Shown here: piece by piece, positions 6,702-7,827 of the stretch | How positions within the stretch are numbered: the first letter of the stretch is position 1 | How the letters are laid out: each line of letters opens with the position of its first letter | Assembly: GCA_002391525.1 (NCBI GenBank) | Contig: DGFE01000083.1 | Span: forward strand, 1 to 7,827 | DNA: 7,827 nt | Direction of reading: 5' to 3' | Origin: Competibacteraceae bacterium UBA3908 | GTDB taxonomy: Bacteria; Pseudomonadota; Gammaproteobacteria; Competibacterales; Competibacteraceae | Program-made: the position numbers and the translations under genes | Notes under the pieces: model-generated | The model's database searches: none | What the model saw: only the letters and a program-made list of their open reading frames with translations | What the model was told of the DNA's origin: nothing

Positions 6702-7118
6702 CTAACCGTTCCCGGTGCCGCCCGCAGCGTAGGGCTGGAAGCGCCGACTGTCGAAATGGTAAACGAGAAAATCGCCGTCCCGGTGCAGGATGCCCAGCAG
6801 CAGATCGAGCGGTTCCCGATAGTACGTCATCCCAGACTCGGTTTCGTGGTCGAGGATCGGGGCGGACAGCCGCTCGACCACGATGGCCGGCTGACCGTAA
6901 GCGGGGAACCGGCGGTTTTTCAGCCCCGGCTTCCAGATCGCCAGCATTCCCGGCCGCAATGCCCGCTCCCGACCATTGGCCAGCCGCTCATACAGGATGC
7001 GCAGATGTTCGGTCGCATCCTCGGCCGGTTCGGCGAGCAAATCATCATCGCCATCGTCGAGGTTGAGGTTATCCAGCAGGGCTTTTACTTTGGGGTCCAG
7101 CGTTGATTTGCGGGGCAT
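6702..7118 (-). CDS. Uncharacterised 138-aa protein upstream of the WYL regulator
   Basis: No family is recognised. The ATG at 7118 is chosen because AAGGA lies seven bases upstream; an in-frame ATG at 7259 would add 47 residues of Arg/Pro/Ser-rich sequence that does not look like a folded domain. The N-terminus is basic (MPRKSTLDPKVKALLDNLNL) and is followed by a strongly acidic run DDGDDDLLAEPAED (21-34), a helix (35-50), and a probable small beta-rich domain: LRPGMLAIWKPGLKNRRFP (54-72), GQPAIVVERL, and DGDFLVYHFDSRRFQPY (114-130). No signal peptide or membrane segment is present. It lies 65 bases upstream of the WYL gene, same strand, with no convincing terminator between, so the two are probably co-transcribed. 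It may be an accessory of the regulator; that is inference. Confidence 0.72.
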   Translation of the reverse strand: MPRKSTLDPKVKALLDNLNLDDGDDDLLAEPAEDATEHLRILYERLANGRERALRPGMLAIWKPGLKNRRFPAYGQPAIVVERLSAPILDHETESGMTYYREPLDLLLGILHRDGDFLVYHFDSRRFQPYAAGGTGNG

Positions 7119-7125
7119 GGCGATG

Positions 7126-7130
7126 TCCTT
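7126..7130 (-). promoter_or_regulatory. Shine-Dalgarno AAGGA deciding the 138-aa start
   Basis: On the minus strand AAGGA (7130-7126) is seven bases before the ATG at 7118. This favours the 138-aa start over the upstream in-frame ATG at 7259, which has no comparable site. Confidence 0.65.
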
Positions 7131-7210
7131 CGGGTGGGGAGGTTGGGTGCGGGCGGCGTTTGGCGGTCGCCCGCTACCGGATACAAGAATACGCTGGCTT
7201 TGCGACCAGT

Positions 7211-7258
7211 TGCGTCGGATACCATCGTCGCTTGTGTCGCTGAAAGTCAGCCGACGCA
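7211..7258. repeat. 8-bp inverted repeat TGCGTCGG...CCGACGCA
   Basis: TGCGTCGG (7211-7218) and CCGACGCA (7251-7258) are exact reverse complements with 32 bases between them, upstream of the 138-aa gene. There is no U-tract, so it is not a typical terminator. It could be an operator pair for a DNA-looping or dimeric regulator, or chance. Confidence 0.35.
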
Positions 7259-7426
7259 TCCTGATTGTGTTTCATGCGGTTTTATGTGGCGCCTATTGAC
7301 TCATCAGGTCCCTATCACAGGAAAATCTACACTAAGCAAGCGTTTGCGGCGGCGGGTTGCGCTGCAGTGATGAATATAAGGTTGACGGGCGCCACGCCGT
7401 GCCGCAGGACAGCTACGAACCGAAAG

Positions 7427-7447
7427 GTATATACTTGGGATGTACAT
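7427..7447 (+). promoter_or_regulatory. Probable vapBC promoter -10 with twin 8-bp palindromes (candidate autoregulatory operator)
   Basis: GTATATAC (7427-7434) and ATGTACAT (7440-7447) are each perfect 8-bp palindromes, with centres 13 bp apart. TATACT (7430-7435) within the first is a good -10 box and would start transcription near 7442, about 25 bases before vapB. No good -35 is found 17 bp upstream. VapB antitoxins bind palindromes over their own promoter through the AbrB-type domain, so this site is well placed for autorepression. Confidence 0.45.
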
Positions 7448-7465
7448 TCAGCCCGAGAATTTGCC

Positions 7466-7693
7466 ATGCAAACCGCCCGCCTGTTTACTAACGGCAACAG
7501 TCAAGCTGTGCGTCTCCCCAAGGAATTTCGTTTTGAAGGCGACGAGGTCGTTATCAAAAAGGTTGGTAACGCCGTCATTCTGCTGCCAAAAATCTATGCT
7601 TATCACGATCTGAAGGCGCTGCTCGACGAAATCGGTCCGCTGGATCTGGAACGCCAGCAACCGGAGACCGATCAGACGCGAGATTTTGGTTGA
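7466..7693 (+). CDS. vapB: VapB-type antitoxin (SpoVT/AbrB-like DNA-binding domain)
   Basis: The product is 75 aa, the usual size for VapB. The N-terminal swapped-hairpin AbrB/SpoVT domain (1-45) is clear: MQTARLFTNGNSQAVRLPKE, then FRFEGDEVVIKKVGNAVILLP. The remaining 30 residues (AYHDLKALLDEIGPLDLERQ...) match the toxin-wrapping tail of VapB, which occupies the PIN active site. It neutralises the VapC ribonuclease and, with VapC, represses its own promoter. The frame is open upstream to an ATG at 7265, but homology begins exactly at MQTARLF and the predicted promoter sits just before it. The ribosome site is weak (GAGAA). Six bases separate its stop from vapC. Confidence 0.93.
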   Translation: MQTARLFTNGNSQAVRLPKEFRFEGDEVVIKKVGNAVILLPKIYAYHDLKALLDEIGPLDLERQQPETDQTRDFG

Positions 7694-7699
7694 ACCCCC

Positions 7700-7827
7700 A
7701 TGGTGCTGCTCGACACCGATATCTGCATCTACTTGCTGAACCAGCGTCCGGGCTTCGAGGCGATTCTGCGACGACTGGACGGTCGGCGACAGGGCGAGGT
7801 CGCGCTGTCCGCCATCACGCTGGCCGA
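7700..7827 (+). CDS. vapC: VapC-type PIN-domain toxin, cut by window end
   Basis: Forty-two complete codons are present of a protein normally about 130 aa. The start MVLLDTDICIYLLNQRP is the classic PIN-domain opening with the first catalytic acidic residue (Asp5, with Asp7 next to it), and ALSAITLA (35-42) matches the conserved stretch that normally continues to a second acidic residue just at the window edge. PIN toxins are Mg2+-dependent ribonucleases; characterised VapC enzymes cut initiator tRNA or the 23S rRNA sarcin-ricin loop. It begins six bases after the vapB stop and has no obvious ribosome site of its own, so translation is probably coupled to vapB. The remaining catalytic residues cannot be checked. 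Confidence 0.9.
   Translation, partial: MVLLDTDICIYLLNQRPGFEAILRRLDGRRQGEVALSAITLA

Larger units (their letters stand above)
7119..7465. other. Gene-free divergent intergenic region (347 bp)
   Basis: No credible gene is seen on either strand. The short frames here lack ribosome sites and recognisable content. It separates the minus-strand 138-aa gene from the plus-strand vapBC and must hold both promoters. On the plus side a -10 box with two palindromes lies at 7427-7447. For the minus-strand gene I find no convincing -35/-10 pair. An inverted repeat at 7211-7258 is the only other structure noted. No tRNA, att site or insertion sequence end is visible. Confidence 0.6.

Noticed and set aside
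6686..6703. AGCCC...GGGCT hairpin as a terminator between the 138-aa and WYL genes
   Set aside because: The stem is only 5 bp, there is no U-tract on the minus strand, and it overlaps the stop codon of the 138-aa gene.
7119..7259. 47-residue extension of the 138-aa protein from an ATG at 7259
   Set aside because: The extra sequence is low-complexity Arg/Pro/Ser-rich and the AAGGA site precedes the ATG at 7118.
7265..7465. 67-residue upstream extension of VapB
   Set aside because: The AbrB/SpoVT domain begins exactly at MQTARLF and the predicted promoter and palindromes lie inside the extension.
1..7827. CRISPR arrays, tRNA or rRNA genes, integrase or IS elements
   Set aside because: No regularly spaced repeats, no tRNA-like cloverleaf, and no recombinase or transposase frame was found on either strand.

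Overview
The window looks like one edge of a draft Illumina contig from a fairly GC-rich bacterium. The GC-rich coding sequence, a VapBC module of proteobacterial type and clear Shine-Dalgarno sites suggest Pseudomonadota, but no marker gene is present and this is a weak inference. The first 21 bases are not genomic: positions 3-21 are exactly the 19-bp Tn5 mosaic end of a Nextera library adapter, so biological sequence starts at 22.

Most of the window (22-7118) is a co-directional minus-strand block. Read in its own direction it runs: a 138-aa unknown protein (7118-6702), a 362-aa WYL-domain transcription regulator (6636-5548), a 205-bp AT-rich control region (5547-5343), then a tight three-gene operon. 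The operon encodes a 442-aa protein I cannot assign (5342-4014), a 667-aa protein with two phospholipase D/Tdp1-type HKN catalytic motifs (4017-2014), and an SNF2-type DEAH helicase/translocase (2017 to the contig edge, C-terminus missing). Both junctions in the operon are 4-bp ATGA overlaps with the same CGGAG-N4-GCAATGA layout, so the three proteins are probably made in fixed proportion and may act together.

The control region holds a near-consensus sigma70 promoter (TTGATA-17-TACAAT). A perfect 14-bp palindrome lies over its -10 box, as expected for an operator of a dimeric repressor such as the WYL protein. The most economical reading is a WYL-regulated candidate anti-phage or anti-plasmid system made of an unknown protein, a PLD nuclease and an SNF2 motor. 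It shares parts with DISARM (DrmC PLD, DrmD SNF2) and Mokosh (helicase plus PLD). No methyltransferase, DrmA or DrmB is visible, so it matches neither as seen here.

After a 347-bp gene-free divergent intergenic region (7119-7465), the plus strand carries a VapBC toxin-antitoxin module: complete vapB (7466-7693) and the first 42 codons of vapC, cut by the window end. Its promoter has two adjacent 8-bp palindromes that could be the autoregulatory operator. VapBC next to a candidate defence operon fits a mobile or accessory island, but no integrase, att site, IS or tRNA is visible.
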